NCBI GenBank assembly: GCA_024694125.1
Contig: JAILKE010000097.1
Span: 1 to 47,573 of the forward strand
DNA: 47,573 nucleotides
Source: Bacteroidales bacterium
GTDB lineage: Bacteria; Bacteroidota; Bacteroidia; Bacteroidales; UBA3663
Direction of reading: 5' to 3'
A program made the position numbers and the translations under genes. The notes under the pieces were generated by a model that was given only the letters and a program-made list of their open reading frames with translations, did not search any database and was not told the DNA's origin. This document shows positions 1 through 7,881 of the stretch, in pieces. Within the stretch, counting starts at the first letter, position 1. Each line of letters opens with the position of its first letter.

Positions 1-258
1 ACCATTGACATTGAGTCAGCGTGGAGCAATCTGCAGGAGGCTCAGCAACAGGTGGAAGTTGCCGAATCCGCCGTCCGTCAGTCGGAGGAGAACCTCAGAC
101 AAAGCAATACAAAATACATGGCTGGTACCGAAGACCTGACCGATCTACTGGATGCAGAGACTCTCCACCGCCAGTCGCAGAACAACCTCTCCACAGCCTT
201 TGCCGCTTATCAGATTGCTGTGGCGAAATACAAATTGAAAGTTTCTTTAGGCGAATAG
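1..258 (+). CDS. TolC-family outer-membrane efflux protein, C-terminal fragment
   Basis: The reading frame is open from base 1, so the gene begins outside the window; only the last 85 codons are present. The fragment is helical and heptad-like and contains the segment NTKYMAGTEDLTDLLDAE, which resembles the repeat of outer-membrane efflux proteins just before the last long helix (usually a Y..G..s...lLda pattern). It ends in AVAKYKLKVSLGE, a typical TolC/OprM-type C-terminus. Such proteins form the trimeric outer-membrane channel of RND or ABC efflux and secretion systems. Which system it serves cannot be told because the upstream genes are missing. A strong hairpin with a T-run follows at 330-380. 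Confidence 0.8.
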   Translation, partial: TIDIESAWSNLQEAQQQVEVAESAVRQSEENLRQSNTKYMAGTEDLTDLLDAETLHRQSQNNLSTAFAAYQIAVAKYKLKVSLGE

Positions 259-329
259 ATAACCGAAGACATACGACACCAAATTGCGATTAAATGATAG
301 TCAAACCTGCCGATTACAGCAAAAATGGC

Positions 330-380
330 AGCAAACGGCAGAATAAGTATATGCTTATTTTGCCGTTTGCTATATTTTTT
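330..380 (+). terminator. Rho-independent-type terminator after the TolC-family gene
   Basis: Inverted arms at 330-347 and 354-371 pair over 18 bp (one G-U) around a 6-nt loop and are followed by a T-rich run to 380. The right arm overlaps the -33 box of the promoter for the next gene. Confidence 0.8.
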
Positions 381-389
381 ATATCTTTG
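359..389 (+). promoter_or_regulatory. Bacteroidetes-type promoter for the ATPase gene
   Basis: TTTG at 359-362, 19-bp spacer, TATCTTTG at 382-389. This matches the Bacteroidetes housekeeping sigma consensus. The start codon is at 433, giving a leader of about 35-40 nt. Confidence 0.75.
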
Positions 390-432
390 CGGCAGAATTA
401 ATGCATAATAAGGCCAAAAAATATATAGTACT

Positions 433-1872
433 ATGAGCGCAATCATTGGACGCAAACACGAGATTGAAGAACTGGAGCGACTCTACCAGAGCGACCGACC
501 AGAGTTTGTGGCGGTCTATGGTCGACGCCGCGTGGGCAAAACCTTCCTTATCAAACAGGCATTGAAGGGTAGGTTCACCTTCCAGCATACTGGTGTATCG
601 CCTGTAGATCAGAGTAGTGACAACAACCGAAAGAAGACCCAGTTGGAGAGTTTCTACTACTCGTTGCTGAGCCATGGGTTGGAGGGATTTCAGCAACCTA
701 AGTCGTGGATGGAGGCTTTCTATCAGTTGGAACAGCTCTTGATCAAGTTGGACAATGGCAATAGACAGGTCGTCTTTATCGACGAACTCCCGTGGATGGA
801 TACTCCCCGCTCGGGATTCCTGCCAGCTTTCGAGAGTTTCTGGAACGGATGGTGCTCCAGCCGAGACAATCTCATGCTGGTGGTATGCGGTTCGGCCTCC
901 TCGTGGATACTCAGCAACCTCTCGCGCAGCAAGGGCGGGCTTTATGGACGATTGACTTACGAAATCAAAGTGTCGCCCTTTAACCTCAGAGAATGTGAGG
1001 CATTCTTCAAACATCAGGACATCCTTATGTCCCGCTATGACATACTGCAGGCCTACATGGTTTTCGGTGGTATCCCCTACTATCTGAGCTACTTCCAGAA
1101 GGGCTACAGCTTCGAACAGAACACCGACCAAATCCTCTTCGGACAAAAGCCTCGATTGAAGGAAGAATTTGACCGACTGTTCAAAGCAATCTTTGAAAAT
1201 GCCGAAGACTGCAAGAAAATAGTCCGTCTATTGGCCACGCGCAACTATGGCTATACCCGAGACGAGATTGCAGCTGCGACCTCTCTGCCATTAGGTGGTG
1301 GATTGAGCGACACGCTGGCTGCCCTGTGCGAGAGCGAGTTCCTGCTCAGATATAGCCCTTATGGCAAGGGCAATGGAGACTATTACAAACTTACGGACAA
1401 TTTCTGCCGCTTCTGGATAAAATATGTCGATACGAATCAGAAAGAGGCTACCTTCATGCACGATAACGCTACGGCCGACATACTGAGTCATTGGCGCGGG
1501 GTGGCCTTCGAACAGGTATGCTGGCAGCATTTTGCCCAAATCAAACGGGCGTTGGAGATTGGTGGTGTCAAGACCGCTGTCTCGGCGTGGAACATTCCAG
1601 GCAACGATGACCAACCTGGTGCTCAGGTAGATATGCTCATAATGCGAGATGACCAGATAGTAAACCTCTGCGAAATGAAGTTCTGCTCAGGCCTATACAC
1701 CATCGACCGAGAGGAGGAACTGCGCATCCTGCATCGTGTGGATAGGCTCAAAGAGACCCTGCAAGCCAGACAGAAAGTGCACCCCGTCCTAATCACCACC
1801 TATGGCCTGACACAAGGCAAGCATAGTGGTAAGATACAGAAGACGATTGTCATGGACGATTTGTTTGAGTGA
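433..1872 (+). CDS. AAA ATPase (ATPase_2 / DUF234 type) with nuclease-like C-terminus
   Basis: 479 aa, complete. The N-terminal half is a P-loop ATPase: GRRRVGKTFL at about residues 30-39 is Walker A, and VVFIDELPWMD near residue 115 is Walker B. The middle contains FGGIPYYL and a winged-helix-like segment. The C-terminal part contains VDMLIMRD ... LCEMKFC, a D...ExK arrangement as in PD-(D/E)XK nuclease folds and in the DUF234 domain of this family. The family is common as isolated genes in archaea and Bacteroidetes; its function is not established, and mobile-element and defence roles have been suggested. It has its own promoter and stands alone between an efflux gene and hisS. The start at 433 fits the promoter at 359-389. 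Confidence 0.85.
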   Translation: MSAIIGRKHEIEELERLYQSDRPEFVAVYGRRRVGKTFLIKQALKGRFTFQHTGVSPVDQSSDNNRKKTQLESFYYSLLSHGLEGFQQPKSWMEAFYQLEQLLIKLDNGNRQVVFIDELPWMDTPRSGFLPAFESFWNGWCSSRDNLMLVVCGSASSWILSNLSRSKGGLYGRLTYEIKVSPFNLRECEAFFKHQDILMSRYDILQAYMVFGGIPYYLSYFQKGYSFEQNTDQILFGQKPRLKEEFDRLFKAIFENAEDCKKIVRLLATRNYGYTRDEIAAATSLPLGGGLSDTLAALCESEFLLRYSPYGKGNGDYYKLTDNFCRFWIKYVDTNQKEATFMHDNATADILSHWRGVAFEQVCWQHFAQIKRALEIGGVKTAVSAWNIPGNDDQPGAQVDMLIMRDDQIVNLCEMKFCSGLYTIDREEELRILHRVDRLKETLQARQKVHPVLITTYGLTQGKHSGKIQKTIVMDDLFE

Positions 1873-1903
1873 CAATAATAATAATGTCGGGACGAAAAGG
1901 GCG

Positions 1904-1930
1904 TCATTTCGTTAAAAAAAAACGAAATGA
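1904..1930. terminator. Hairpin between ATPase gene and hisS
   Basis: 10-bp perfect inverted repeat (1904-1913 and 1921-1930) with an A7 loop, immediately upstream of the hisS -33 box. It could terminate the ATPase transcript or act as an operator. There is no T-run after it. Confidence 0.4.
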
Positions 1931-1931
1931 T

Positions 1932-1962
1932 TTTGTATATTGCTCTATTTTTATTATTTTTG
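1932..1962 (+). promoter_or_regulatory. Promoter for hisS
   Basis: TTTG at 1932-1935, 19-bp spacer, TATTTTTG at 1955-1962. It lies downstream of the upstream in-frame ATG at 1940, which argues for translation starting at 2003. Confidence 0.65.
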
Positions 1963-2002
1963 CGTCCGCGATAAAGCTTTGAAAAATCATTTTAATAAAA
2001 TA

Positions 2003-3391
2003 ATGGCACAGCAAGTAAAACCAAGCATCCCTAAGGGAACACGCGACTTCGGCCCAATTGAAATGGCCAAGCGCAACTACATATTCAACACTATCAAGGA
2101 GGTATATGCCCTGTACGGCTACCAGCAGATAGAGACTCCATCCATGGAGAACCTCTCCACGCTGATGGGCAAGTATGGCGAAGAGGGCGACAAGTTGCTC
2201 TTCAAGATCCTGGACTCCGGCAACTTCCTGGCAGACGTGAAGCAGGAAGAGCTGGTCAATGAAGCAGGCGTACCCGACGGAACAGCACGACTGGCTGCCC
2301 GCATATGCGAGAAGGGTCTGCGCTACGACCTGACCGTACCATTTGCCCGTTTCGTGACGCTGCACAAGGACGAACTGAGTTTCCCCTTCAAGCGCTATCA
2401 GATACAGCCAGTGTGGCGCGCTGACCGTCCTCAGAAGGGACGCTACCGCGAGTTTTTCCAGTGCGATGCCGACGTGGTAGGCAGCGACAGCCTGCTCAAC
2501 GAGGTAGAGCTGATACAGATCATAGACCAGGTCTTCAACCGCTTCGGCGTACGCGTGGCCATCAAGATGAACAACCGCAAGATCCTGGCCGGAATAGCCG
2601 AGGTGATCGGTGCTCCGGAACTGCTGGTCGATATCACCGTCGCCATAGATAAACTCGACAAGATAGGACTGGACAATGTCAATGCTGAACTGCGCGAGAA
2701 GGGTCTGAACGAGGAGCAACTCGCCAAACTGCAGCCTATCATCAAACTGGAAGGCAAGAACGAGGAGAAACTCGCCACCATCAAGGAGGTACTCGCAGCA
2801 TCCGAGACCGGCGTCAAGGGCGTGGAGGAACTGGAGTGGATCCTGCAGAAGGTGAAACAGTTCTCGACACTGACAGCCCAGTTGGACATAGACCTGACAC
2901 TGGCACGCGGACTGAACTACTACACAGGTGCCATCTTCGAGGTCAAGGCCCTGGACGTAGAGATAGGCTCGATAACAGGCGGTGGCCGATATGACAACCT
3001 GACGGGCGTCTTCGGCATGCCAGGCATGAGCGGCGTGGGCATATCGTTCGGCGCAGACCGCATCTACGACGTGCTCAATCAGTTGGACCTGTATCCCAAG
3101 GAGACCCTGCAGGCCACACAACTGCTGTTCGTCACATTCGGCGAGGCCGAGATGGACTACGCATTGCCCCTGCTCAGCCAGATGCGACAGGCAGGCATCC
3201 GCTCCGAGATATACCCCGAGGCTGGGGCAAAGATGAAAAAACAGATGGGTTATGCCAACCAGAAGCAGATCCCGTTCGTAGCCGTGATAGGCTCCGACGA
3301 GATGGCCAACGGCGAGGTAGCACTCAAAAACATGATAACCGGTGAACAACAAAAAGTAAAATGCGAAAATTTAGTATCACACTTGCACTGA
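2003..3391 (+). CDS. hisS: Histidine--tRNA ligase
   Basis: 462 aa from the ATG at 2003; the frame extends upstream to 1940, but that ATG lies inside the promoter. HisRS charges tRNA-His in the cytoplasm. The N-terminus has the class II motif 1 region ([20 protein letters not shown]). Motif 2 is the stretch with [23 protein letters not shown], including the diagnostic fRxE-like loop. The HisA-type motif [15 protein letters not shown] and the motif 3 region GGGRYDNL / [11 protein letters not shown] follow, then a C-terminal anticodon-binding domain. The last 31 nt overlap the start of the M3 peptidase gene, which points to one transcript and possible translational coupling. The biosynthetic his genes are far away and on the other strand. 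Confidence 0.97.
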   Translation: MAQQVKPSIPKGTRDFGPIEMAKRNYIFNTIKEVYALYGYQQIETPSMENLSTLMGKYGEEGDKLLFKILDSGNFLADVKQEELVNEAGVPDGTARLAARICEKGLRYDLTVPFARFVTLHKDELSFPFKRYQIQPVWRADRPQKGRYREFFQCDADVVGSDSLLNEVELIQIIDQVFNRFGVRVAIKMNNRKILAGIAEVIGAPELLVDITVAIDKLDKIGLDNVNAELREKGLNEEQLAKLQPIIKLEGKNEEKLATIKEVLAASETGVKGVEELEWILQKVKQFSTLTAQLDIDLTLARGLNYYTGAIFEVKALDVEIGSITGGGRYDNLTGVFGMPGMSGVGISFGADRIYDVLNQLDLYPKETLQATQLLFVTFGEAEMDYALPLLSQMRQAGIRSEIYPEAGAKMKKQMGYANQKQIPFVAVIGSDEMANGEVALKNMITGEQQKVKCENLVSHLH

Positions 3392-5538
3392 GCACGATGG
3401 TATTATTGTGCGGTTGCCAAAAAGACGAGAACAGTATGAACAATCCATTCTTCGAAGACTGGAGTGCCAATCACGGCGCCATCCCCTTTGACCGTATCAA
3501 GACCGAGCACTACAAGCCAGCCCTGATACGCGGTATCGAGGAAGAAGACAAAGAGATAGATGCCATAGCCAACAACCCCGAGGCTCCTACATTCGCCAAC
3601 ACGATCGAGGCGCTCGATTACACCGGCGAACTGCTGGGCAAGGTGACTGGCATCATGTGGAACATCGTGGAGTGCGACGGCACCGACGAGATGCTCGCAC
3701 TGGTAGAAGAGGTTCAGCCAATGATGAGCGAACACAGCCTCAACATCCGACTGAACGAGAAACTCTTTGCCCGTATCAAGCAGGTATGGGACGAGTACAA
3801 TGCCAAGGGCATGGAGGGCCTGACCGTGGAGCAGCAGCGTCTGCTCAAGGACCGATACGAGGGTTACCTCAAGGCTGGTGCCACCCTGCAGGGCGAGGCA
3901 CGCGAACGTTGGCGTCAGGTATCGAGCGAACTGGATTCACTCTCGCTCGCCTACGGTCAGAATGTACAGAAGGCCACTGGCGAGTGGAGCATGCAGCTGG
4001 ATCCAGCCAAGGACCTGGAGGGCCTGCCGGACTTCTTCTGCCAGACGCTCAAGGACAACGGCTACAAGCTGACACTGCTGGCTCCATCCTATCGTCCATT
4101 CATGAAGTACAGCTCTCGCCGCGACCTGCGCGAGACATTGTACAAGGCATACAACAGCCGCTGCACCAGCGGTCAGTATGACAACACCGACGTGGTGCGC
4201 CGCATAGCCACACTGCGCCAAGAGAGAGCTGACCTGCTGGGCTTCGAGACCTTTGCCGACATGCGTCTCACCAATACGATGGCCAAGACTCCTGCTGCGG
4301 TCAACAACCTGTTGAACCAGTTGCTCGAGGCATACAAGCCTACTGCCGAGAAGGATCTGGCCGAGGTAGCAGACATGGCCAAGCGCAACGGCGTATCGCC
4401 CATGATGCCATGGGACTTCAGCTACTACAGCGAGAAACTCATGACCGAGAAATATGCCTTCAACGACGAGCAGATCAAGCCTTACTTCGCCCTGGACAAG
4501 GTCAAGAAAGGTGTGTTCGGCCTGGCTACACGCCTGTACGGTGTCACATTCAACAAGATTGACGTACCTGTATATGCTCCGGACGTAGAGTGCTTCGAGG
4601 TTTGGGACCACGCACAGGGTAGCGACTCTACCTTCGTCGGTCTGCTCTATACCGACTTCTTCCCACGCGAGACCAAGCGTCCTGGCGCATGGATGACCGA
4701 GTTCCGTGGCCAGAAGGTCAATCCCGACGGCACCGAGGTACGTCCTATCGTACAGATCGTGATGTCGTTCAGCAAGGCTATAGGCCGACCTGGAGAGCCT
4801 GACTACAAGCCTGCTCTGCTCACCTACGACGAGGCAGAGACATTCCTGCACGAGTTCGGCCACTCTCTGCACGGCCTGCTCACCAAGTGCCACTATCCAT
4901 CACAGAGCGGCACAAGCGTAGCACACGACTTCGTCGAACTGCCATCTCAGTTCAACGAGAACTTCCTCGGCAAGAAGGAATTCCTCGATACCTTTGCTGC
5001 CGACTGGCAGACTGGCGAGGCTATCCCTCAGGAACTGATAGACCGTCTGCACAAGGCACAGAACTACCTGGCTGGATATGCCTGCCTGCGCCAGTTGTCA
5101 TTCGGCATGCTCGACATGAAGTTCCACTCACTGGGCGCCGGCAAGGCTCAGGGCGACCTGAAGGTCAAGGTATCGGAACTGAAACCTACAGAACGTTTCC
5201 CACAACTGGAGGACATCGAGAAGTTCGAGGCTGATGCCATGGCTCCTACCCAGCTGATGGACCGCGTGGATGGTGCCATGATGTGCACCTCATTCACCCA
5301 CATCTTCTCGGGCGGATATGCAGCCGGTTACTATGGCTACAAGTGGGCTGAGGTGCTCGATGCCGACGCATTTGCAGTCTTCGAGCGCGAAGGTCTGGAC
5401 AACCCAGAGACAGCCAAGCGATTCCGTCATCTGCTCGAATCGGGCGACACGGTCGATCCTGCCGAACTGTATCGTCAGTTCAAGGGAGCCGATCCTACCA
5501 TCGACGCCCTGATGAAGCGTGACGGCATCATCAAATAA
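3361..5538 (+). CDS. dcp: M3-family zinc peptidase (peptidyl-dipeptidase Dcp-like), lipoprotein
   Basis: 725 aa. The first 19 residues form a lipoprotein signal with lipobox LCGC (Cys19), so the enzyme is predicted to be lipid-anchored, probably in the periplasm. The M3 zinc motif HEFGH is at residues 497-501, with the third ligand Glu526 in FVELPSQ, 25 residues beyond the second His. The C-terminal Y-G-Y segment ([19 protein letters not shown]) is typical of Dcp/oligopeptidase A. Dcp enzymes remove C-terminal dipeptides from short peptides. The start overlaps the hisS end by 31 nt; the signal peptide beginning exactly at this ATG supports the start. A hairpin at 5549-5581 follows the stop. 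Confidence 0.93.
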   Translation: MRKFSITLALSTMVLLCGCQKDENSMNNPFFEDWSANHGAIPFDRIKTEHYKPALIRGIEEEDKEIDAIANNPEAPTFANTIEALDYTGELLGKVTGIMWNIVECDGTDEMLALVEEVQPMMSEHSLNIRLNEKLFARIKQVWDEYNAKGMEGLTVEQQRLLKDRYEGYLKAGATLQGEARERWRQVSSELDSLSLAYGQNVQKATGEWSMQLDPAKDLEGLPDFFCQTLKDNGYKLTLLAPSYRPFMKYSSRRDLRETLYKAYNSRCTSGQYDNTDVVRRIATLRQERADLLGFETFADMRLTNTMAKTPAAVNNLLNQLLEAYKPTAEKDLAEVADMAKRNGVSPMMPWDFSYYSEKLMTEKYAFNDEQIKPYFALDKVKKGVFGLATRLYGVTFNKIDVPVYAPDVECFEVWDHAQGSDSTFVGLLYTDFFPRETKRPGAWMTEFRGQKVNPDGTEVRPIVQIVMSFSKAIGRPGEPDYKPALLTYDEAETFLHEFGHSLHGLLTKCHYPSQSGTSVAHDFVELPSQFNENFLGKKEFLDTFAADWQTGEAIPQELIDRLHKAQNYLAGYACLRQLSFGMLDMKFHSLGAGKAQGDLKVKVSELKPTERFPQLEDIEKFEADAMAPTQLMDRVDGAMMCTSFTHIFSGGYAAGYYGYKWAEVLDADAFAVFEREGLDNPETAKRFRHLLESGDTVDPAELYRQFKGADPTIDALMKRDGIIK

Positions 5539-5548
5539 TATATAAGTA

Positions 5549-5581
5549 TTTCGCAAGCTGCCACACGGGTAGCTTGCGAAA
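5549..5581 (+). terminator. Hairpin terminator after the M3 peptidase gene
   Basis: 11-bp perfect stem (5549-5559 with 5571-5581) around an 11-nt loop, 10 nt after the stop codon. It has only a weak T-rich tail. Confidence 0.6.
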
Positions 5582-5677
5582 CTTTATAATCTCTATTGAA
5601 CGAAACAGTATAGAAGTTGAAGCGATAGAAAATAAAGGAGATAAGAAGAAAGAAGAACTACAGTCTCCACGACATCA

Positions 5678-5766
5678 TTACCCTTTACTCTCTACCCTTT
5701 ACCCATTACCCACTACTCTTTACCCATTACTCTTTACCCTCCCCCCTTACTCTTTACCCTCTACTC
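5678..5766. repeat. Short-period degenerate tandem array abutting the antiporter start codon
   Basis: About 90 bp made of variants of TTTACCC, ATTACCC and CTCTTTACC, with no G on the + strand for most of its length. It ends at the base before the ATG at 5767, so it occupies the place where a ribosome-binding site would be. No -7/-33 promoter is visible inside it. Confidence 0.8.
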
Positions 5767-6702
5767 ATGCTATACGATATTTTCAAGATCATCATCGGAT
5801 TGATATTGCTCATCAAGGGCGGCGATTATCTGATAGAAGGTTCAGTGACCATAGCCCGCAAATTCAAGCTCAGCAAGATGGTAATTGGATTGACCATCAT
5901 CGGCTTTGGCACCTCCATGCCCGAGCTGTTAGTCTCGGCTCAAGCTGCCCTGTCGGGCAATCCTGGCATAGCCATCGGCAATGTCGTGGGCAGCAACATC
6001 AGCAACATCGCCCTCATACTGGGGACATCGGCCATGATATGCGTACTGCCCACCTCACGCAGCACCATGCGCATAGACCTGCCATTCATGACGCTGGCAT
6101 CGATCATCTTCGTCGGCATTGCCATGTCCGGATCCATAGAGCGCGTTCCGGGCATCATGCTCTTCGCCTTGCTCATCGCCTTTGTCGCATGGCAGATACG
6201 CCGTTCCCGCAAGCAAGAGGAGGCATCGGCCGTAGAGGAGACCAAGGACCGCCCTATGTGGGTCGCCTGGGCCATGGTGATAGGCTCATTCATGGCACTG
6301 GTATGGGGTGCAGACCTGCTGGTCGATGGGGCATCGTCCATAGCCAAACGCTGGGGCGTATCGGACCGCATGATAGGCCTGACCATCGTCTCGGTAGGAA
6401 CATCTCTGCCCGAACTCTTCGCCTCCATAATGGCTGCGCGCAAGGGCGAAACCGACATGGCTGTGGGCAACATCATCGGGTCAGTTACCTTCAACCTGCT
6501 TTGCGTGGTAGGTCTGGCTGCTGCCATCTGCCCCATCACTGACTCCGGTAGCGGTTTTGAGTTCGACTACCTGCTCATGATTGGCATAGGCCTGCTGCTG
6601 TGGTTCTTCATGTGTACCAAGCGCCGCCTGGAACGCTGGGAGGGCATTGTACTGTTCATCATCTACCTGGTGTATATCGGAATAACCATCTACAGGGGAT
6701 GA
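5767..6702 (+). CDS. Ca2+/Na+:cation antiporter (CaCA family, YrbG-like)
   Basis: 311 aa inner-membrane protein with about ten hydrophobic segments in two homologous halves. Each half has the alpha-repeat signature of the family: GFGTSMPELLVS...GNVVGSNISNIALILG in the first half and VSVGTSLPELFAS...GNIIGSVTFNLLCVVG in the second. The acidic residues in GTSxPEL and the following GN..GS segments form the ion-binding site in relatives. A hydrophilic loop (residues about 145-160, RRSRKQEEASAVEETKD) separates the halves. The family exchanges Ca2+ or K+ for Na+ or H+; the substrate here is not determined. The 5' gap is a tandem array, and a good terminator follows at 6802-6840. Confidence 0.93.
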   Translation: MLYDIFKIIIGLILLIKGGDYLIEGSVTIARKFKLSKMVIGLTIIGFGTSMPELLVSAQAALSGNPGIAIGNVVGSNISNIALILGTSAMICVLPTSRSTMRIDLPFMTLASIIFVGIAMSGSIERVPGIMLFALLIAFVAWQIRRSRKQEEASAVEETKDRPMWVAWAMVIGSFMALVWGADLLVDGASSIAKRWGVSDRMIGLTIVSVGTSLPELFASIMAARKGETDMAVGNIIGSVTFNLLCVVGLAAAICPITDSGSGFEFDYLLMIGIGLLLWFFMCTKRRLERWEGIVLFIIYLVYIGITIYRG

Positions 6703-6726
6703 TACCTCTCCCCTGCCCCCCCCTCA

Positions 6727-6787
6727 GAAAGCCCATAGGGTGACAGAGTCTCCATCACGGAATCAATCACGGCTTTCCCCTCTGTCA
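6727..6787 (+). other. Possible pseudoknot-forming 3' UTR segment
   Basis: Two crossing complementary pairs occur in the 3' UTR of the antiporter gene: 6727-6733 with 6771-6777 (7 bp), and 6741-6748 with 6780-6787 (8 bp). The order a-b-a'-b' is that of an H-type pseudoknot. No known RNA family is recognised. Confidence 0.3.
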
Positions 6788-6801
6788 TGGACATAAAATG
6801 A

Positions 6802-6842
6802 TGCGCTGCAGCCTCCGGAGAGACTGCAGCGCAGTTTTTTTA
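6802..6842 (+). terminator. Intrinsic terminator after the antiporter gene
   Basis: 10-bp perfect GC-rich stem (6802-6811 with 6824-6833), 12-nt loop, followed by a T-run at 6835-6841. Confidence 0.9.
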
Positions 6843-6908
6843 TATTATCGAATGTAAGTAATCTAAATGGGACTACCTACGGAAAATTCAATTCGGAGCA
6901 ACTGAAGA

Positions 6909-7520
6909 TCAGTGCAGAACGAGCTTGTGAGCAGGTACCTCGTAATCCAAAATGCCGTGAGTTGATTCACACTCGTAGTTGGCCAGATCTGATGGAGAGA
7001 GAACACGCTCCTGCAGGAAACGGATAGGCACGATGTAAACAGACTTAGGAGCATCGGGCGAACCACCCAGTCCGAAGATCAGGAAGAGCTTGGCGTCATC
7101 CTCATCGGCCGAATTCATATATCTCTTGAGGGTAGCTTCGGTTGCCCAGTATAGACCCTTGCTCGAAATCTCCTTGCGCCAGATGCACTCCACGGCAATC
7201 ATGTACGAGATTGACTCATTGTCCGTATCCATCTCAATGAGGAGACTGGCTGCATCCTTGCCCTCACCTGCATTGTGCTCGAGAAGAGAGAGATTTGGGC
7301 GTTCAAAGTCGAACTTCTTTACAACCCAATTTTCGAATGCAGAGTTATCGATTCCTTCCGAGAGTTCACTGATTTCAGAAACAGTCTCAAGTTTTGCAGT
7401 CTTAGGTACATCTGCATCGTTTTGGGTACAAGAGCGGAAGCAATAACTCAAGAAATACGCAAATCCGGCCACAGCCAGAGCAATTACGAGATCAAGAAGA
7501 ATATTACGAAATTTATTCAT
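6909..7520 (-). CDS. Membrane-anchored protein of unknown function, possibly a degenerate PD-(D/E)XK-like domain
   Basis: 203 aa. Residues about 8-28 form one hydrophobic segment followed by RSC, suggesting a membrane anchor with the rest outside or facing the cytoplasm. The soluble part has the order FENWVVKKFD ... YMIAVECIWRKEI ... LKRYMNSADEDDAKLFLIFGLGGSPDAPKSVYIVPIRF. This resembles a group of nuclease-fold domains in which a beta-strand ECK is followed by a GxGG..P..vyivPl strand. Here the position expected to hold the catalytic Lys is Ile (ECI), so activity is doubtful. This likeness is from memory, not from a search. The gene is monocistronic, with its own promoter near 7660-7691 and a leader of about 130 nt. 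Confidence 0.75.
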   Translation of the reverse strand: MNKFRNILLDLVIALAVAGFAYFLSYCFRSCTQNDADVPKTAKLETVSEISELSEGIDNSAFENWVVKKFDFERPNLSLLEHNAGEGKDAASLLIEMDTDNESISYMIAVECIWRKEISSKGLYWATEATLKRYMNSADEDDAKLFLIFGLGGSPDAPKSVYIVPIRFLQERVLSPSDLANYECESTHGILDYEVPAHKLVLH

Positions 7521-7881
7521 AATGGATAGATAGTGTTTAGTTGATTGCGGAAATTAGACAGAGGGGAACTTCATGCAGGCCTATGATTGCCGAACGAAGC
7601 GCTGGGGATTAGTTTTATTTAGTTTCAGATTACAATGATAGTATTCATGTTAAACGGGGCAAAGATACAAACTTTTTTGTAAAAATGCAACTATAACATC
7701 ATATTTTTAACTATTTTGCTCAATTCTTAGACATTCTGAAACAATTATACACCCTTTATGCAACAATATGTTGGACGTACTCTGCCAATTCAGCCTAAAG
7801 TAGAATCTGGACATTACACTTCTCCCGCACAATTGTGTAGGGCAATAGCACTGCGGACTCCCACTCAATCAATGTTACGGA
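7521..7881. other. Intergenic region (promoter of the 6909-7520 gene only)
   Basis: 361 bp, AT-rich. It holds the leftward promoter at 7660-7691 and the 3' flank of the M16 gene. I see no other RNA gene, repeat or credible ORF. Confidence 0.6.
7660..7691 (-). promoter_or_regulatory. Promoter for the 6909-7520 gene
   Basis: On the minus strand, GTTG (7691-7688), 20-bp spacer, TATCTTTG (7667-7660). Confidence 0.7.

Noticed and set aside
1904-3352. 482-aa open frame antisense to hisS
   Set aside because: It is the mirror of a strongly biased coding frame. It is low in family-like motifs, rich in Leu/His/Val/Gln, and hisS is certain.
5574-6542. 322-aa open frame overlapping the tandem array and the antiporter gene
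   Set aside because: The antiporter frame has clear family motifs. This one is a His/Arg-rich out-of-frame reading extended by the stop-free array.
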